From NCBI RefSeq assembly GCF_030812675.1, contig NZ_JAUSTE010000003.1, positions 1 through 64,000 of the forward strand: 64,000 nucleotides of DNA. Direction: 5' to 3'. The position numbers and the translations under genes are program-made. Below are positions 8,870-23,756 of this stretch, one piece after another. The DNA comes from Sinomonas atrocyanea. Lineage in GTDB: Bacteria; Actinomycetota; Actinomycetes; Actinomycetales; Micrococcaceae. The notes under the pieces were generated by a model. That model was not told where the DNA came from and made no database searches. It saw only the letters and a program-made list of their open reading frames with translations. Within the stretch, counting starts at the first letter, position 1; every line of letters begins with the position of its first letter.

Positions 8870-11599
8870 TCAGTCCTCGACTGCGGAGCGCAGGTCTTCC
8901 CTGCTGCGGATGCCGAGCTTGGCATAGCTGCGGTGCAGGTGGCCCTCCACGGTGCGCACGGACAGGTGCAGCCTGTCGGCGATCTGGCGGTCGCTGAGCC
9001 CGTCGACGGCGAGGTCCACGACGTCCTGTTCGCGCGGGCTCAGGCGCAGCGACGCGAGGACGGCCTCCTCGGCCTCCCCCGCCTCGCCGGCCCCGGGCAG
9101 GCCCTCGCACGCCCGTGCGGCGGCGCCGGCGCGGCGCGCCGCGACCCTGTCCCCGGAGGCGTCGAAGCAGGCGGCGGCGCGCGCGTAGGCGGCGCGGGCA
9201 CGCCGGTTCAGGCCGAGCGCCCGGAAGTGGTCCGCGGCCACGAGGTAGCCCTCGCCGCGCTCGTCCGCCTCGGCACGCGCCCAGGCGCCCCAGCCGTTGG
9301 CCCACGATCCTTCCGCGGCGGCGGCGACCTCAGCGGCCCGCCCCGCCTCGTCCCTGCCCCCGAGCTCGAGGAAGAGCACCCTCGCGATGAGTTCCCATCC
9401 GGGCCTGCCCGCTGCGCGGTTCCGCTCGGCGATCTCCGTGAGCGCCGCCAGCCCTCTGCCGGGCTCGAGGAGCTCGGCTGCTCCGGCACGGTGCATGGCC
9501 GCCAGCTCGCGCATGGCCGCGTTGCCCACCTCGGCGCAGGCCTCGGCCCGGGCGAGGTACTCGCGCGCTGCCTCCTCGTCCCCGGCGGCCGCGGCCGCCC
9601 ACGCGGCGAACGACGCCGCGACGGCGAAGAGGCGCAGGGGGTCCATGAGCTCGAGGTTCTCGACGACGTCGCCGAGCATCGGAACGGCCTCGGCGGCCCG
9701 GTCGCTGTGGAGGAGCGCGAAGGCCCTGGCGCAGTAGAGGCCTGGGCCGAAGGCGACGATCGGACGGGAACGGACGCCGGTGTAGCCCTCGGACACCTTC
9801 ACGACGGAGGCCCAGTCGCCGCCGAGGACGAGTCCCGAGAGGTAGCGGACGAGCCCGTACTCCTCGAGCGGGAAGTGCTCATCGTCGATCTCGATCTGGG
9901 CCAGGACGGAACCGGCCATGCGTGCGGAAGCGACATATTGGCCGTGCGCGAGCAGCACCGACCCCTCGAGCAGCGTCCACAGCGCCTGCTCGATCGGGGC
10001 GGACGGGGTCGCATGCACGGCGCGCTGCTCCTCTGCGAGCGCAGCCTCGACGGCAGCCATGTCCCCCCGCTCGTCGGCCGCCAGGGCCCGCAGGAGCCTG
10101 GCCCGGCGGAGGACGGCCTCGCGGGGGCCCGGGCCGAAGACGATGTCGCCCGCCGAGGTGGCCCGCTCCACCGCGTCCGCGGCCCGCTCGAGCCGCGCGG
10201 CGTCGTCGTCCATCGCCGCGGTCTCGCCGCGGGCGGCCCGCGCGGCGAAGCCGACCAGCGTCCCGGCGAGGACGTCGTCGACATCGTTCGGGTCCGCCGG
10301 GCCGCGGGAGAGGTCCGAGAGGGCGGCGGCCGGGTTGCCGAGGTTGAGGTGGGCGCGCGCCGGGATGGCCCGCAAGAGGGAGCGCTCGGTCTCGCCCTCG
10401 ACGAGGGCCGCGGCCCTGAGTCCCAGATCGTTGCGGAAGCGCGAGACCGCGTGGGCGGCTCCCCGCGCCAGTTCGTGGAACGGCGGGATGGCCCCGGTCT
10501 CGAGGGCGAGCTCGAACAGCCTGAGCTCGTTCGCGGGCTGGCGGAGGTCGTCCCCGCCCATCGCCGCGGCCCGGCGCAGCAGGTGCAGGCGGCGGGTGGC
10601 GGTCGTCATGGCCCGGATTGCGTCCGCGACCAGCGGGTAGCGGAGCCGGACGCTCGCATGGCCTGCGTCGGCCAGCCAGCCGGAGTCCGTGAGCCTGTCG
10701 AACACCGCCCGCTCGATCAGGGTGCGGGCGGCCGCGCGGGGCAGCGGTTCGGTGAGGGCGATGAGGGTGAGGGCCTCGCGCTCGGCCGGGGCGAGGGACT
10801 CCATCGCGCTGCGCACCGGGGCACCGAGCGCCTGGCCCCTGCTGGCGAACTCGCCGGTGAGGAGCCAGATCCCGCGCCGCTGGACGAGGGTCCCGGCCGC
10901 GATCGCCTCCTCGGTGAGCCGCACGAGGTGCAGCGGGTTGCCGGCGCTCAGGGCGTGCAGCACCGCGGCAGCCGTGATCGAGAGCCGTCCGCCGAGGCGC
11001 TTCCCGGCCGCGTCCCGGCTCTCCTCGAGGGACAGGGGGCCGAGGTCGAACCGCTCTGCGAGGCCGTCCCGCCACAGGTCCAGGAGGTCTCCGGGGAGCC
11101 CCGCCGAGCTGGACGCCGTCGCGAGCACCCGGACCCAGGACGATGCGACCGCCTCGGCGAGGACCCCGGCGGAGTCATCGTCGAGGTGGTGCGCGTCGTC
11201 GAGCACGATCACGATGGGCCGCTCTGCATGGGCGCCGTCCTCCGGCTCGGAGCCGTGCAGCTCAGCCCAGAGGGCACGCAGGACGCCGACACGGTCTTGG
11301 GCCTCCTCCGGGGTGAGGTGCCTCAGACACTGCAGGAGTGACCCGTACGGGATGTGGCGCAGGCTCTCTCCGGGCGTGATGGCGACGAACCGCACGGCGT
11401 CGCGGAGCTGCTCGGTCACCGTCTCGACGAGGTGGGTCTTGCCCGTTCCGGGCTCGCCGGAGACGATGACCGCCCCCGGGAGTCCGCGGCGCAGGGCCTC
11501 GACCGTGGCGGCGATGACCGTCTGCTGCGTCGGGGCCAGCCCGTCGGGGGCCAGGGTGTAGTCGCGGCGGTCTCCCCGGGATCCCGGTGAGGCATTCAT
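8870..11599 (-). CDS. LuxR-family ATPase regulator, LAL type, intact Walker B (module 1, second gene)
   Basis: A 909-residue STAND-like regulator. Walker A GEPGTGKT lies at residues 48-55 and Walker B IVIVLDDAHHLD near 130-140. A long alpha-helical TPR-like middle follows, then a C-terminal LuxR helix-turn-helix (LSPREQDVV, ADRLHLSVRTVEGHLHRSY). Such proteins bind ATP and an inducer or partner and then activate transcription; the target here is unknown. The ATG at 11599 has GGAG 6 nt upstream; an ATG at 11611 is the alternative. It follows the second regulator by 40 bp, so the two are probably co-transcribed. It resembles the regulator at 16618-19362 more than its own neighbour. Confidence 0.9.
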   Translation of the reverse strand: MNASPGSRGDRRDYTLAPDGLAPTQQTVIAATVEALRRGLPGAVIVSGEPGTGKTHLVETVTEQLRDAVRFVAITPGESLRHIPYGSLLQCLRHLTPEEAQDRVGVLRALWAELHGSEPEDGAHAERPIVIVLDDAHHLDDDSAGVLAEAVASSWVRVLATASSSAGLPGDLLDLWRDGLAERFDLGPLSLEESRDAAGKRLGGRLSITAAAVLHALSAGNPLHLVRLTEEAIAAGTLVQRRGIWLLTGEFASRGQALGAPVRSAMESLAPAEREALTLIALTEPLPRAAARTLIERAVFDRLTDSGWLADAGHASVRLRYPLVADAIRAMTTATRRLHLLRRAAAMGGDDLRQPANELRLFELALETGAIPPFHELARGAAHAVSRFRNDLGLRAAALVEGETERSLLRAIPARAHLNLGNPAAALSDLSRGPADPNDVDDVLAGTLVGFAARAARGETAAMDDDAARLERAADAVERATSAGDIVFGPGPREAVLRRARLLRALAADERGDMAAVEAALAEEQRAVHATPSAPIEQALWTLLEGSVLLAHGQYVASARMAGSVLAQIEIDDEHFPLEEYGLVRYLSGLVLGGDWASVVKVSEGYTGVRSRPIVAFGPGLYCARAFALLHSDRAAEAVPMLGDVVENLELMDPLRLFAVAASFAAWAAAAAGDEEAAREYLARAEACAEVGNAAMRELAAMHRAGAAELLEPGRGLAALTEIAERNRAAGRPGWELIARVLFLELGGRDEAGRAAEVAAAAEGSWANGWGAWARAEADERGEGYLVAADHFRALGLNRRARAAYARAAACFDASGDRVAARRAGAAARACEGLPGAGEAGEAEEAVLASLRLSPREQDVVDLAVDGLSDRQIADRLHLSVRTVEGHLHRSYAKLGIRSREDLRSAVED

Positions 11600-11639
11600 G
11601 ATCGTCTCCATCGTCCCCCGTTCCGGGCGCGCTTCCCTC

Positions 11640-14357
11640 TCAGACAAGGCCAGCCAGTCCGGCACGCGAGCTCACCCCCAGCTTCATGAACACCTGGTAC
11701 AGATGGCCCTCCACCGTGCGGACCGAGACGCCGAGCTCGTCGGCGATGTCCCGGTTGGAGGAGCCTGATGCCGCGAGGACCGCGATCTGGCGCTCACGCT
11801 CGGTGAGCATCGGCGCGGGCGTCTGGGGCACGAGCGGGAGGACCGGCAGCACGCGCGCGAGCCGGTCGAGCCGGGTCTGGGCGAGGCCGGCTGCCACCGA
11901 ATTCCCCTCGCCCCGGGCGAAGTCCAGGGCGAGGGCGGCGCACCGGGCCTCGACGGCGTCGAGGCGGAGGTCGTACGCCTCCTCGGCGGCCGCAAGGAGG
12001 GCCGCCACGTCCCTGCGCCGGGTCGCGGAGGCGACGGCGGCGTAGAGGTGGGCGAGGGGACCCTGACGGTGGTGGGCGAGCCGCTCGATCCACAGGAACT
12101 CCCGCTCGCCGCCGACCACGCTCGCCTCGAAGACGGCGGTCCCCGCCGCGCTCATGCGCCCGGCAGCCTCGTCCCGTGCTGCTCGGGCGAGCATCGCCGC
12201 GGCCCCGTCGCCCTGGCCGAGCCACGTGCGCGCGGCGCCCTCGCACTGGTCCGCGCACGTCGCCAGCTGCCAGAACATCGGCCCGCGGGCCTTCGCCGCG
12301 AGGGCGAGGAACCGCTCCGCCTCGCCCGAGTCGCCGATCTGGGCGTAGGCCAAGGCCGCGGCGGCGTAGGCGGCGCGCAGGGCATTGAGCGCCGGGAATT
12401 CCTCGAGCTGGGCCGCCGCACTGAGGACAGGGCCGAGCGCTGCCGAGCCGTGCCCGGCCGCCAGATGCGCGAGCGCGAGGTACAGCTCGGCGATCCCGCC
12501 GCGGAGGGTGAGCCGGCGGCCGCCCTTGTCCATGTACTCCTCGAACAGGTCGACGCACCGCTTCCAGTCGCCCGTCGCGGTCCAGACGGAGAACGCCGTC
12601 GCCAGGAAGTCGCCCTCGTCCGTGCGCCGGGGGGCCGAGAACTCGATCGAGGCCACGAGTCCGGCGGCGTCCATCTCGCGGCCGCACGCGGCCCAGGCGT
12701 GCGCGAGGATGAGGGAGCAGCCGCGCCGGAAGCCCTCGCTCCCGTCCGTGTCCCGCGAGGCGCTCTCGAGCCGGGCGAGGATGGGCATGAAGTCCCCGGT
12801 GAACGCGCGCACCCTGAACTCAGCGAGGTCGAGCACCTCGGCGGCCGCCCGGACCGGCCCGGACTCCTCGGCGCGCACCGCGAGCCGGTCCCACGCGGCG
12901 CGCAGCGGCTCGAGCGCGTTCCCGGCCTCGGGGAGCCAGCACAGCAGCTCCGAGGTGGCCGCCGCGTGCCGCGCGGCGTCCACGGCCTCGAGCGAGCCGA
13001 GGACTGCCGGCGGCACCGCCTCGAGGACGGAGAGGGCCTCGTCCCGGCGCTCGAGCATCGCGAGCGCCGCCGCGCGGCGGAAGGCGGCCTCGAAGGCGGG
13101 AGGCCCGTCGAGCGCGGGCAGCCTGTCCAGCAGGGCGAGCGCCCGGTCCGGCTCGAAGAGCTCGACCGCCGCCGCAGCGGACTGCAGCACGAGCCCGGGT
13201 TCCGGCGCGGTGCCGACCTCGAGCGTCCATTCGACGTAGGAGATGAGCTCGTCGCGGTCCAGCCCGCCGTCCTCGGACGCGCCGCCGAGGGACATGAGCG
13301 AGGCGAGCTCGCGGTGGCGGTCCGGCCCGAGCCGGGCCCGGACGAGCTCGGCCATCCGCGGCTCGCGCAGGTAGGCACAGCGGTGCTGGCTCGCGTCGAC
13401 GGCGATGAGGCCGCGGTCCTCCATGTCGACGAGGACCTCAGAACCGAAAAGGCCCGCGAGGGCCGTGATCGGAACCCTGCGGGCCACTGCGAGCTGCTCG
13501 ATGACTTCCCTGACGTCCTGGGACTCCCGCGCCCAGCGCGCGCGGATGAGATCGTCCGCGCCCCGGACCGGCTCGGGCCGGACGGAACGGTCCAGGGTCC
13601 ACACCCCGCCCCGCTGGTGAAGGTTTCCACGGGCGCGCTCGCGGTGCACGATCCCGTACACCTCGGCGGGGTTGCCGCCGCACGCGTAGTGCACCTCGCC
13701 GATGGTCGACGACGCGACCCTGCCGCCCACGATCGCCGCGACGAGCCGGCGCGTCTCGGGCACCCCGATCCTGCCGAGCGCGACCTCTCTGATCCGTCCA
13801 CCGCGGACGAGGCGGGCGAGGTCCGGCGCGAGGTCGGCGACGGCGGGGGCGATGACCATCAGCCGCGCCGCGCGGCTGAGGACGAGGTGCATCAGCACGG
13901 CCACGCAGTCCTCCGCCAGCGGCCCCACGAGGTCGAGGGTGAGCACCACGTCCCGCCCGCCCGCGTCGTCGGCCAGCATGCGCTCGAGGGCCAGGAGCAG
14001 GCCCGTGCCCGAGGACGGGGCGGACTTGGGGAGCCTGGCGAGGAGCGGACCGAGGCACGTGGACGGGGCAGACGGCCCGGAGGGTCCGGAGGAGGCCCGC
14101 AGGCGCATGGCGTGCACGCCGGGCCCGAGGGAGGAGAGCACGGCGCCCGCGAGGAAGGACTTCCCCACGCCCGGGGAACCCGTGATGACCACACCAAGGC
14201 TGGAGTCCTGGGTGAGCGCGGCGACAGCGGCGTCGAGCTCGGACTGGCGCACGAGCGTGGCCCAGTGCCTCCGGTCCGCCTGCCGCTCAGTCGGCGGCGC
14301 AGGCGGCGCGCCGGCTGTGCCGGGCGCGTCTACCAGGCTCGGTATGTTGTTGCCCAT
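11640..14357 (-). CDS. LuxR-family ATPase regulator, LAL-like, degenerate Walker B (module 1, first gene)
   Basis: A 905-residue protein. Walker A GSPGVGKS lies at residues 60-67. Where Walker B is expected it reads GGRDVVLTLDLVGPLAED, with one Asp but not the usual hhhhDD/DE pair. A helical TPR-like middle and a C-terminal LuxR HTH follow (LTERERQIAVLAASGSS, then LGVSVRTVEGHLYQVF). The ATG at 14357 is preceded by GGAGG with 5-nt spacing. Its HTH and P-loop region match the regulator at 19385-22102 best. ATP binding looks possible, but hydrolysis may be impaired. Together with the gene at 8870-11599 it forms a two-gene module that recurs beyond sufSU. Confidence 0.9.
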   Translation of the reverse strand: MGNNIPSLVDAPGTAGAPPAPPTERQADRRHWATLVRQSELDAAVAALTQDSSLGVVITGSPGVGKSFLAGAVLSSLGPGVHAMRLRASSGPSGPSAPSTCLGPLLARLPKSAPSSGTGLLLALERMLADDAGGRDVVLTLDLVGPLAEDCVAVLMHLVLSRAARLMVIAPAVADLAPDLARLVRGGRIREVALGRIGVPETRRLVAAIVGGRVASSTIGEVHYACGGNPAEVYGIVHRERARGNLHQRGGVWTLDRSVRPEPVRGADDLIRARWARESQDVREVIEQLAVARRVPITALAGLFGSEVLVDMEDRGLIAVDASQHRCAYLREPRMAELVRARLGPDRHRELASLMSLGGASEDGGLDRDELISYVEWTLEVGTAPEPGLVLQSAAAAVELFEPDRALALLDRLPALDGPPAFEAAFRRAAALAMLERRDEALSVLEAVPPAVLGSLEAVDAARHAAATSELLCWLPEAGNALEPLRAAWDRLAVRAEESGPVRAAAEVLDLAEFRVRAFTGDFMPILARLESASRDTDGSEGFRRGCSLILAHAWAACGREMDAAGLVASIEFSAPRRTDEGDFLATAFSVWTATGDWKRCVDLFEEYMDKGGRRLTLRGGIAELYLALAHLAAGHGSAALGPVLSAAAQLEEFPALNALRAAYAAAALAYAQIGDSGEAERFLALAAKARGPMFWQLATCADQCEGAARTWLGQGDGAAAMLARAARDEAAGRMSAAGTAVFEASVVGGEREFLWIERLAHHRQGPLAHLYAAVASATRRRDVAALLAAAEEAYDLRLDAVEARCAALALDFARGEGNSVAAGLAQTRLDRLARVLPVLPLVPQTPAPMLTERERQIAVLAASGSSNRDIADELGVSVRTVEGHLYQVFMKLGVSSRAGLAGLV

Positions 14358-14481
14358 CTGTGCCTCCACCTCGGACGTTGGCCCCCAGCCGCCCGAACAG
14401 GCACAGCCTACGGCCGCCCTCGGACATTGCAAAGGGACCAACGCCCCGGATGCGGCAGGGCGCCGGTATGTTACTGGGGAA

Positions 14482-14500
14482 CACCCCCGGTGCTGGGGTG
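14482..14500 (-). terminator. Stem-loop between sufU and the next regulator
   Basis: CACCCC (14482-14487) pairs with GGGGTG (14495-14500) around a 7-nt loop, just after the sufU stop. TTACTGGGG occurs twice here (14471 and 14509), so the segment could instead be part of the promoter of the regulator starting at 14357. Low-confidence call. Confidence 0.3.
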
Positions 14501-14508
14501 CACGGGCG

Positions 14509-19362
<4,854 letters not shown>

Positions 19363-19384
19363 GCGCGGCCCCCGCCGGGCACGG

Positions 19385-22102
19385 TCACAGCAGGTTCGCC
19401 AGCTCGCCCCGGGTCGAGACGGAGAGCTTGGCGAAGATCTGGTAGAGGTGTCCTTCCACGGTCCGCACGGACAGTCCGAGCAGCTCCGCGATGCGCCGGT
19501 TGGAGGTGCCGGAGGCCGCGAGGGCGGCGACCTCCTCTTCACGGTCGGTGAGGACCGGCGCGTGCCGGGGCTCGACGGGGAGCACGGCGACGCGCCCGGC
19601 GAGGGCATCGAGTCGGGGCCGCAGGCGCCGCACGGCGCGCGCGTCGTCCATCTCGCGCGCCCTGTCGAGGGCCACGGCCGCGCACCGCGATTCGACCGCA
19701 TCGAGTTCGAGGCCCGCCGCGAGGTCGGCCGCCGCGGTGAGGTCCTCGATCCGCCCGGTCCGGGTCCCACGGGCCAGCAGGAGGGCGAGCTCGGCGAGCT
19801 GCCCCTGCCGGTGCGCGCAGACCTCCTCGAGCAGGCGCAGGTCGTCGGCACGCGCCCCGACGGTGGCCCCGACGAGCTTGATCCCGGCCTGGTTCCACCG
19901 GCCCATCGCCATGTCTTCGCGCGCCGCCGCCACGAGCCGGCCCGCTGCCTCGGGATCGCCGGACCAGCGGCGCGCCATCTCCGAGCAGAACTCGACGATC
20001 GAGCGGCTCTGGTAGCTGCCCTGCGGCCGCCAGCGGTCCAGCTTCTCGAGCCATTTCCGGGACGCCGCGGCATCGCCCTGCTGGGCGTAGGCGAAGGCCG
20101 TCGCGGCGTAGGCGGGCCCGAGCTGGGCCGCCGGGCCGCGCTCGAGGAGGGCGAGCGCGGAGAGGAGTGGGTCCAGGGCGTCGTGGCCGCGGCCCGCGTA
20201 GACATACGCGAGTCCCGCAGCAAGCTCGAGGGAGGCCCCCGTCGTCCTGAGCCGTTCGAGGGACCACTGGGCCGGGCTCCTGAGGAGCGCGAGCGCCTGC
20301 CTCCAGTGCCCGTTGAACAGCAGGACGGTGAAGGCACGGGCCGCGAAGGCCTGCCGCAGCGGCGCCGACCCCTGCCTCTGTCCCATCTGCGCTGCGACCT
20401 CGTGCAGCAGGGCGAGCCCGTCCTGCTCCCTGCCGAGCATGGTCCTGGCCTCCATGAGGATGCAGGCGGCCCGGAGGCGGATCTCGCCGTCGGCCGGGTT
20501 CGGGTCCGCCACCATGGCCTCGAGGCGGTCCTCGATGCGGGCGTAGTCGCCGCCGAAGGCGCGGTGCTCGAAGTCTGCGAGGTCGAGCACCGCGGCAGCC
20601 CGGCGGACCTCGGCGTCCGCGCGTGGACCTCTCCCCGAGTCGAGCAGGAGCCGGGCGCGGGCGTCGGAGAGCAGGGCCTCGACCTGCCCCGCGCGCTCCG
20701 GGACCCAGCGCATGGCCTCGGCCTGGGTCGCGGTGAGCTCGGCCACGGCCGAGGGGGCCAGCAGGGCCAGCTCGTCCTCGGTGACCTGGTCCAGGCAGGC
20801 GAGGGCCTGCTGGGGCAGCTGCAGCATGAGCAGCGCCCGGGCGCGCAGGTGCTGGACGGTGGGCCAGGTCGCGGCCTCCCGGTCGATCCCTTCGAGGCAG
20901 TCGAGCGCGAACCGCGGGTCGAACAGCCGCAGGGATGCGACCGCGGCCGCGACGGCATGCCGCGCGGGCAGGAGCGTGTGGCACTCGCGGGTCCAGGCCG
21001 CCAGGCCGAGGAGCTCGACCGTGCTGATGACCTCGACGGGGGGCTCGCCGTCAGACATCAGCAGTGTGCGCAGTTCGCGCCGGCGGGGCACGGAGAGCCA
21101 TCCGCGGACCACCTCGGCCACGAGCGGGTCGGCGAGGGCCACGGAGTGCCGCCCCCCGTCGTCGACCGTGATGAGGCCGTCGTCCTCCATCTGTGCCACG
21201 TCGTCGCGGCGGAACGCGGAGAGGAGCCGCGGGAGCGGGATGCGGCGTGCGCACGCGAGCGCCTCGACGATGGCCTGGATGCGCGCCGGCTGCCGCTCGA
21301 TCCGGGCCCGCACGAGGTCGTCGATCTGGCGGATGCCGCTCAGCTCGGCGTCGGGGGCGAGGGTCCACACTCCGTCCGTGGCGTCGAGCGCCCCGCGCTG
21401 GAGGAGTTCGGCGGCCGCGAGCAGCGCGACCTGGGGGTTGCCCCGGGACATGGCGTGCAGCTGGAACCCGACGGTCTGCGGGACGATGCCGCCGAGCAGG
21501 GACCGCAGGCCCTGCAGGGTCTCGTCGGGCGAGAGCGCGGACAGGGGGATCTCACGCAGCCGCCCCTCGGAGAGCATCCAGTGGAAGTCGGCGGGCAGCT
21601 CGCTCGCGCGGTCGGCGACGAGGACCACCTTCGCCGTGCCCGTGACCATGATGTTCACGAGGGTGGCGGTGCTGAGCTCGTCGAGGTTCTTGGACGTCTC
21701 GAGCGACATCACGGCCATGCGGCCTCCCGCGTCGGCGGAGAGAAGCTGGAGGATGCCCCGCATGATCGAGCCCGGATCGGCCTGCGCGTCCTCGGGAAGC
21801 CGCGCGAGCAGCACGGCGAGCGCCCCGTACGGGGTCCGCGTCCCCACGATCGTGGAACGGAGGCGGACGGTGTGGGCGGTGTCCTCGAGGCCTGTGAGCA
21901 GGGCCGAGGCCACCGCCGACTTGCCGAAGCTCGTGTCCCCGGTGAGCACCACCCCGTAGGAGCCCGGTTCCGCGAGGGCGGCGGTCGCCTCCGCGATCTC
22001 CGTGGCCCTGACGGCGCGTGCCCAGGCCAGCCTGTCGCCCGCGCGGGCCTTCGCGTCCCGGAGGAGCCGGCCGGTCTCCTCCGCCTCGGTCTGCGTCCGC
22101 AT
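19385..22102 (-). CDS. LuxR-family ATPase regulator, LAL-like, degenerate Walker B (module 2, first gene)
   Basis: A 905-residue protein from the ATG at 22102. A GTG at 22129 would add nine residues, and neither start has a clear ribosome site. Walker A GDTSFGKS lies at residues 55-62. The Walker B position reads GGRMAVMSLETSKNLDEL and lacks the acidic pair. A long helical TPR-like region precedes the C-terminal HTH (LTDREEEVAALAASGTS, then LGLSVRTVEGHLYQIF). It is closest in this window to the regulator at 11640-14357. It begins module 2, probably from its own promoter in the 109-bp gap after pth. Confidence 0.9.
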   Translation of the reverse strand: MRTQTEAEETGRLLRDAKARAGDRLAWARAVRATEIAEATAALAEPGSYGVVLTGDTSFGKSAVASALLTGLEDTAHTVRLRSTIVGTRTPYGALAVLLARLPEDAQADPGSIMRGILQLLSADAGGRMAVMSLETSKNLDELSTATLVNIMVTGTAKVVLVADRASELPADFHWMLSEGRLREIPLSALSPDETLQGLRSLLGGIVPQTVGFQLHAMSRGNPQVALLAAAELLQRGALDATDGVWTLAPDAELSGIRQIDDLVRARIERQPARIQAIVEALACARRIPLPRLLSAFRRDDVAQMEDDGLITVDDGGRHSVALADPLVAEVVRGWLSVPRRRELRTLLMSDGEPPVEVISTVELLGLAAWTRECHTLLPARHAVAAAVASLRLFDPRFALDCLEGIDREAATWPTVQHLRARALLMLQLPQQALACLDQVTEDELALLAPSAVAELTATQAEAMRWVPERAGQVEALLSDARARLLLDSGRGPRADAEVRRAAAVLDLADFEHRAFGGDYARIEDRLEAMVADPNPADGEIRLRAACILMEARTMLGREQDGLALLHEVAAQMGQRQGSAPLRQAFAARAFTVLLFNGHWRQALALLRSPAQWSLERLRTTGASLELAAGLAYVYAGRGHDALDPLLSALALLERGPAAQLGPAYAATAFAYAQQGDAAASRKWLEKLDRWRPQGSYQSRSIVEFCSEMARRWSGDPEAAGRLVAAAREDMAMGRWNQAGIKLVGATVGARADDLRLLEEVCAHRQGQLAELALLLARGTRTGRIEDLTAAADLAAGLELDAVESRCAAVALDRAREMDDARAVRRLRPRLDALAGRVAVLPVEPRHAPVLTDREEEVAALAASGTSNRRIAELLGLSVRTVEGHLYQIFAKLSVSTRGELANLL

Positions 22103-22157
22103 CTGACCTGCGCCCCCATGCGTCGGCACGTCCCCCGCCAGGACGTGGCTGGGGAAA

Positions 22158-22163
22158 CCTTAC
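22158..22163 (-). promoter_or_regulatory. Putative -10 box (TAAGGT) before regulator module 2
   Basis: TAAGGT on the minus strand lies 28 nt before the GTG at 22129, in the gap between pth and the first regulator of module 2. No -35 element was recognised, so this is a tentative call. Confidence 0.35.
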
Positions 22164-22175
22164 CGCTCCCCCAGC

Positions 22176-22192
22176 GGCCCCAGCAGGGCCGA
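22176..22192 (-). terminator. Short stem-loop after pth
   Basis: CGGCCC and GGGCCG arms around a 5-nt loop lie 20 bp past the pth stop on the minus strand. The stem is short and no U-tract follows. Confidence 0.35.
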
Positions 22193-22211
22193 ATGTCACG
22201 GCCGGGCGGGG

Positions 22212-22799
22212 CTACGCCTTGGCCGGGTGGAACTTCTGCTGGGCGGCGGCCAGCCCGTCCCGCGCGAGCATCTCGACGGCGTCGGCGGCCTCGTCCAGGA
22301 GGAACGGCAGCTCCTTCTTCTCGGCGGAGCCGAAGTCGCGCAGCACGAAGTCGGCGGCGTCCATGCGGCCCGGCGGCCGGCCCACACCCACCCGCACCCG
22401 GAGGTAGTCCTTGGTGCCGAGGGCCTTGGAGATGTCGCGCAGGCCGTTGTGGCCGCCCTCGCCGCCGCCGAGCTTGAGGCGGACGGTGTTGAAGGGGATG
22501 TCCAGCTCGTCGTGGACGGCGACGACGTGGCCGGGCTCGATCCCGTAGTACTTGGCGAGGGAGGAGGTCGGGCCGCCGGAGACGTTCATGTAGGTCAGCG
22601 GCTTGGCGAGGACCGCACGGGGGCCGCCCACCCACAGCCGTCCCTCGAGGACGGCGGCGCGCGCACCCTTGTGCGCGGCGAACTTCCCGCCCATGCGCGC
22701 GGCGAGGGCATCGAGGACCATCTGCCCCACGTTGTGCCGGTTCCCGCTGTATTCGGGCCCGGGGTTGCCGAGGCCCACGACGAGCCAGGTGTCGGTCAT
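22212..22799 (-). CDS. pth: Peptidyl-tRNA hydrolase
   Basis: A 195-residue Pth. Seen: [11 protein letters not shown] at the N-terminus, the catalytic histidine in [19 protein letters not shown], the catalytic aspartate in VHDELDIPF, and the [10 protein letters not shown] loop. It frees tRNA from peptidyl-tRNA dropped by ribosomes and is essential in bacteria. The ATG at 22799 has AAGGAG 7 nt upstream. It lies downstream of rplY, a pairing widely conserved in Actinobacteria. A strong hairpin between them suggests partial uncoupling. Confidence 0.96.
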   Translation of the reverse strand: MTDTWLVVGLGNPGPEYSGNRHNVGQMVLDALAARMGGKFAAHKGARAAVLEGRLWVGGPRAVLAKPLTYMNVSGGPTSSLAKYYGIEPGHVVAVHDELDIPFNTVRLKLGGGEGGHNGLRDISKALGTKDYLRVRVGVGRPPGRMDAADFVLRDFGSAEKKELPFLLDEAADAVEMLARDGLAAAQQKFHPAKA

Positions 22800-22866
22800 G
22801 GATGCGCTCCTTGGGTCTGGGCCGGGGGTCGGCGGGCAGCGGCGGCCGGGAGGCCGCCACGTCGAA

Positions 22867-22894
22867 GCGGCCCGCCCCGGGTGGGACGGGCCGC
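22867..22894 (-). terminator. Hairpin terminator after rplY
   Basis: gcggcccg (22867-22874) pairs with cgggccgc (22887-22894), with further partial pairing inside. It begins 25 bp past the rplY stop. There is no clear U-tract. Confidence 0.6.
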
Positions 22895-22919
22895 CTGACG
22901 CAGTGCAGCAGTCGTGGGA

Positions 22920-23531
22920 CTACTCGGCGGGGGCTTCCTCGGCCTCCGGCGCCTCGGCGGGGGCCTCGGCCTCGCCGGCCTCCTCCTCCGCAGCGACCTC
23001 GACGGCCTCGGAGACGTTGACCACGAGGGTCTCGGGGTCGGTCAGCAGCGCCACGCCGCTGGGCAGCGCGATGTCGGCGGCGTGGACGTGCTGGCCGGCC
23101 TCGCGGCCCTCGACGCTGACCTCGAGGGCGGTGGGCAGGTGGGTCGCCTCGGCCTCGACCGAGACGGTCACGGCCTCCTGGTTGGCGACGAACCCGGCCG
23201 CGACCTCGCCGGTGACGTGAACGGGCACGTCGACGGCGACCTTCTCGCCGCGGCGGACCGTGAGGAGGTCCATGTGCTCGATCGTCTGGCGGACGGCGTT
23301 GCGCTGGATGTCCTTGACGATCGCGAGGTGCTCCTCGCCCTCGATGTCGAGCGTGAGGAGGGCGTTCGGGACGCGGACGGCGATCATGGTCTCGTGGCCC
23401 GGGAGCGCGACGTGGATCGGCTCGGCGCCGTGGCCGTAGATGACGGCGGGGATCTTGTGGGCGGCGCGGGTGCGGCGGGCGTAGCCCTTGCCGAACTCGG
23501 TGCGCTTCTCAGCTGCGAGCTTCTCGCTCAT
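22920..23531 (-). CDS. rplY: 50S ribosomal protein L25/general stress protein Ctc
   Basis: A 203-residue long-form L25 (TL5/Ctc class). The N-terminal 5S-rRNA-binding domain has KRTEFGKGYARR and IPAVIYGHG. A C-terminal beta domain follows, then an Ala/Glu-rich acidic tail of about 25 residues typical of actinobacterial Ctc. It binds 5S rRNA in the central protuberance. The ATG at 23531 has AAGGAG 6 nt upstream, which decides the start over the longer open frame. Confidence 0.95.
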   Translation of the reverse strand: MSEKLAAEKRTEFGKGYARRTRAAHKIPAVIYGHGAEPIHVALPGHETMIAVRVPNALLTLDIEGEEHLAIVKDIQRNAVRQTIEHMDLLTVRRGEKVAVDVPVHVTGEVAAGFVANQEAVTVSVEAEATHLPTALEVSVEGREAGQHVHAADIALPSGVALLTDPETLVVNVSEAVEVAAEEEAGEAEAPAEAPEAEEAPAE

Positions 23532-23693
23532 GCGGGTCTCCTTCGATGATTCGTTTGGCGCGAGGTCTGCCGACCTCCGCCCGGCGCCGGGGCGCCGCGA
23601 AGGAGTTGCCAGACCCAGTCGATCACGGAGCGGGCGCTCCCTCGCCAAGGTTCGCCGACCATCCTACAGGGGCGGAGGGACGCCGCCAAAACG

Positions 23694-23744
23694 GCGCACG
23701 ACGGCGCCGTCCCCGCCTCGGGTGGGGACGCCGCCGTCGTGCGC
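23694..23744 (-). terminator. Strong intrinsic terminator after prs
   Basis: Arms 23694-23714 and 23724-23744 pair over 21 positions with a single mismatch and a 9-nt loop. On the minus strand the stem is followed at once by CGTTTT, a short U-run. It starts 12 bp past the prs stop and separates glmU-prs from rplY-pth. Confidence 0.85.
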
Positions 23745-23756
23745 GGGGTGCTGCTG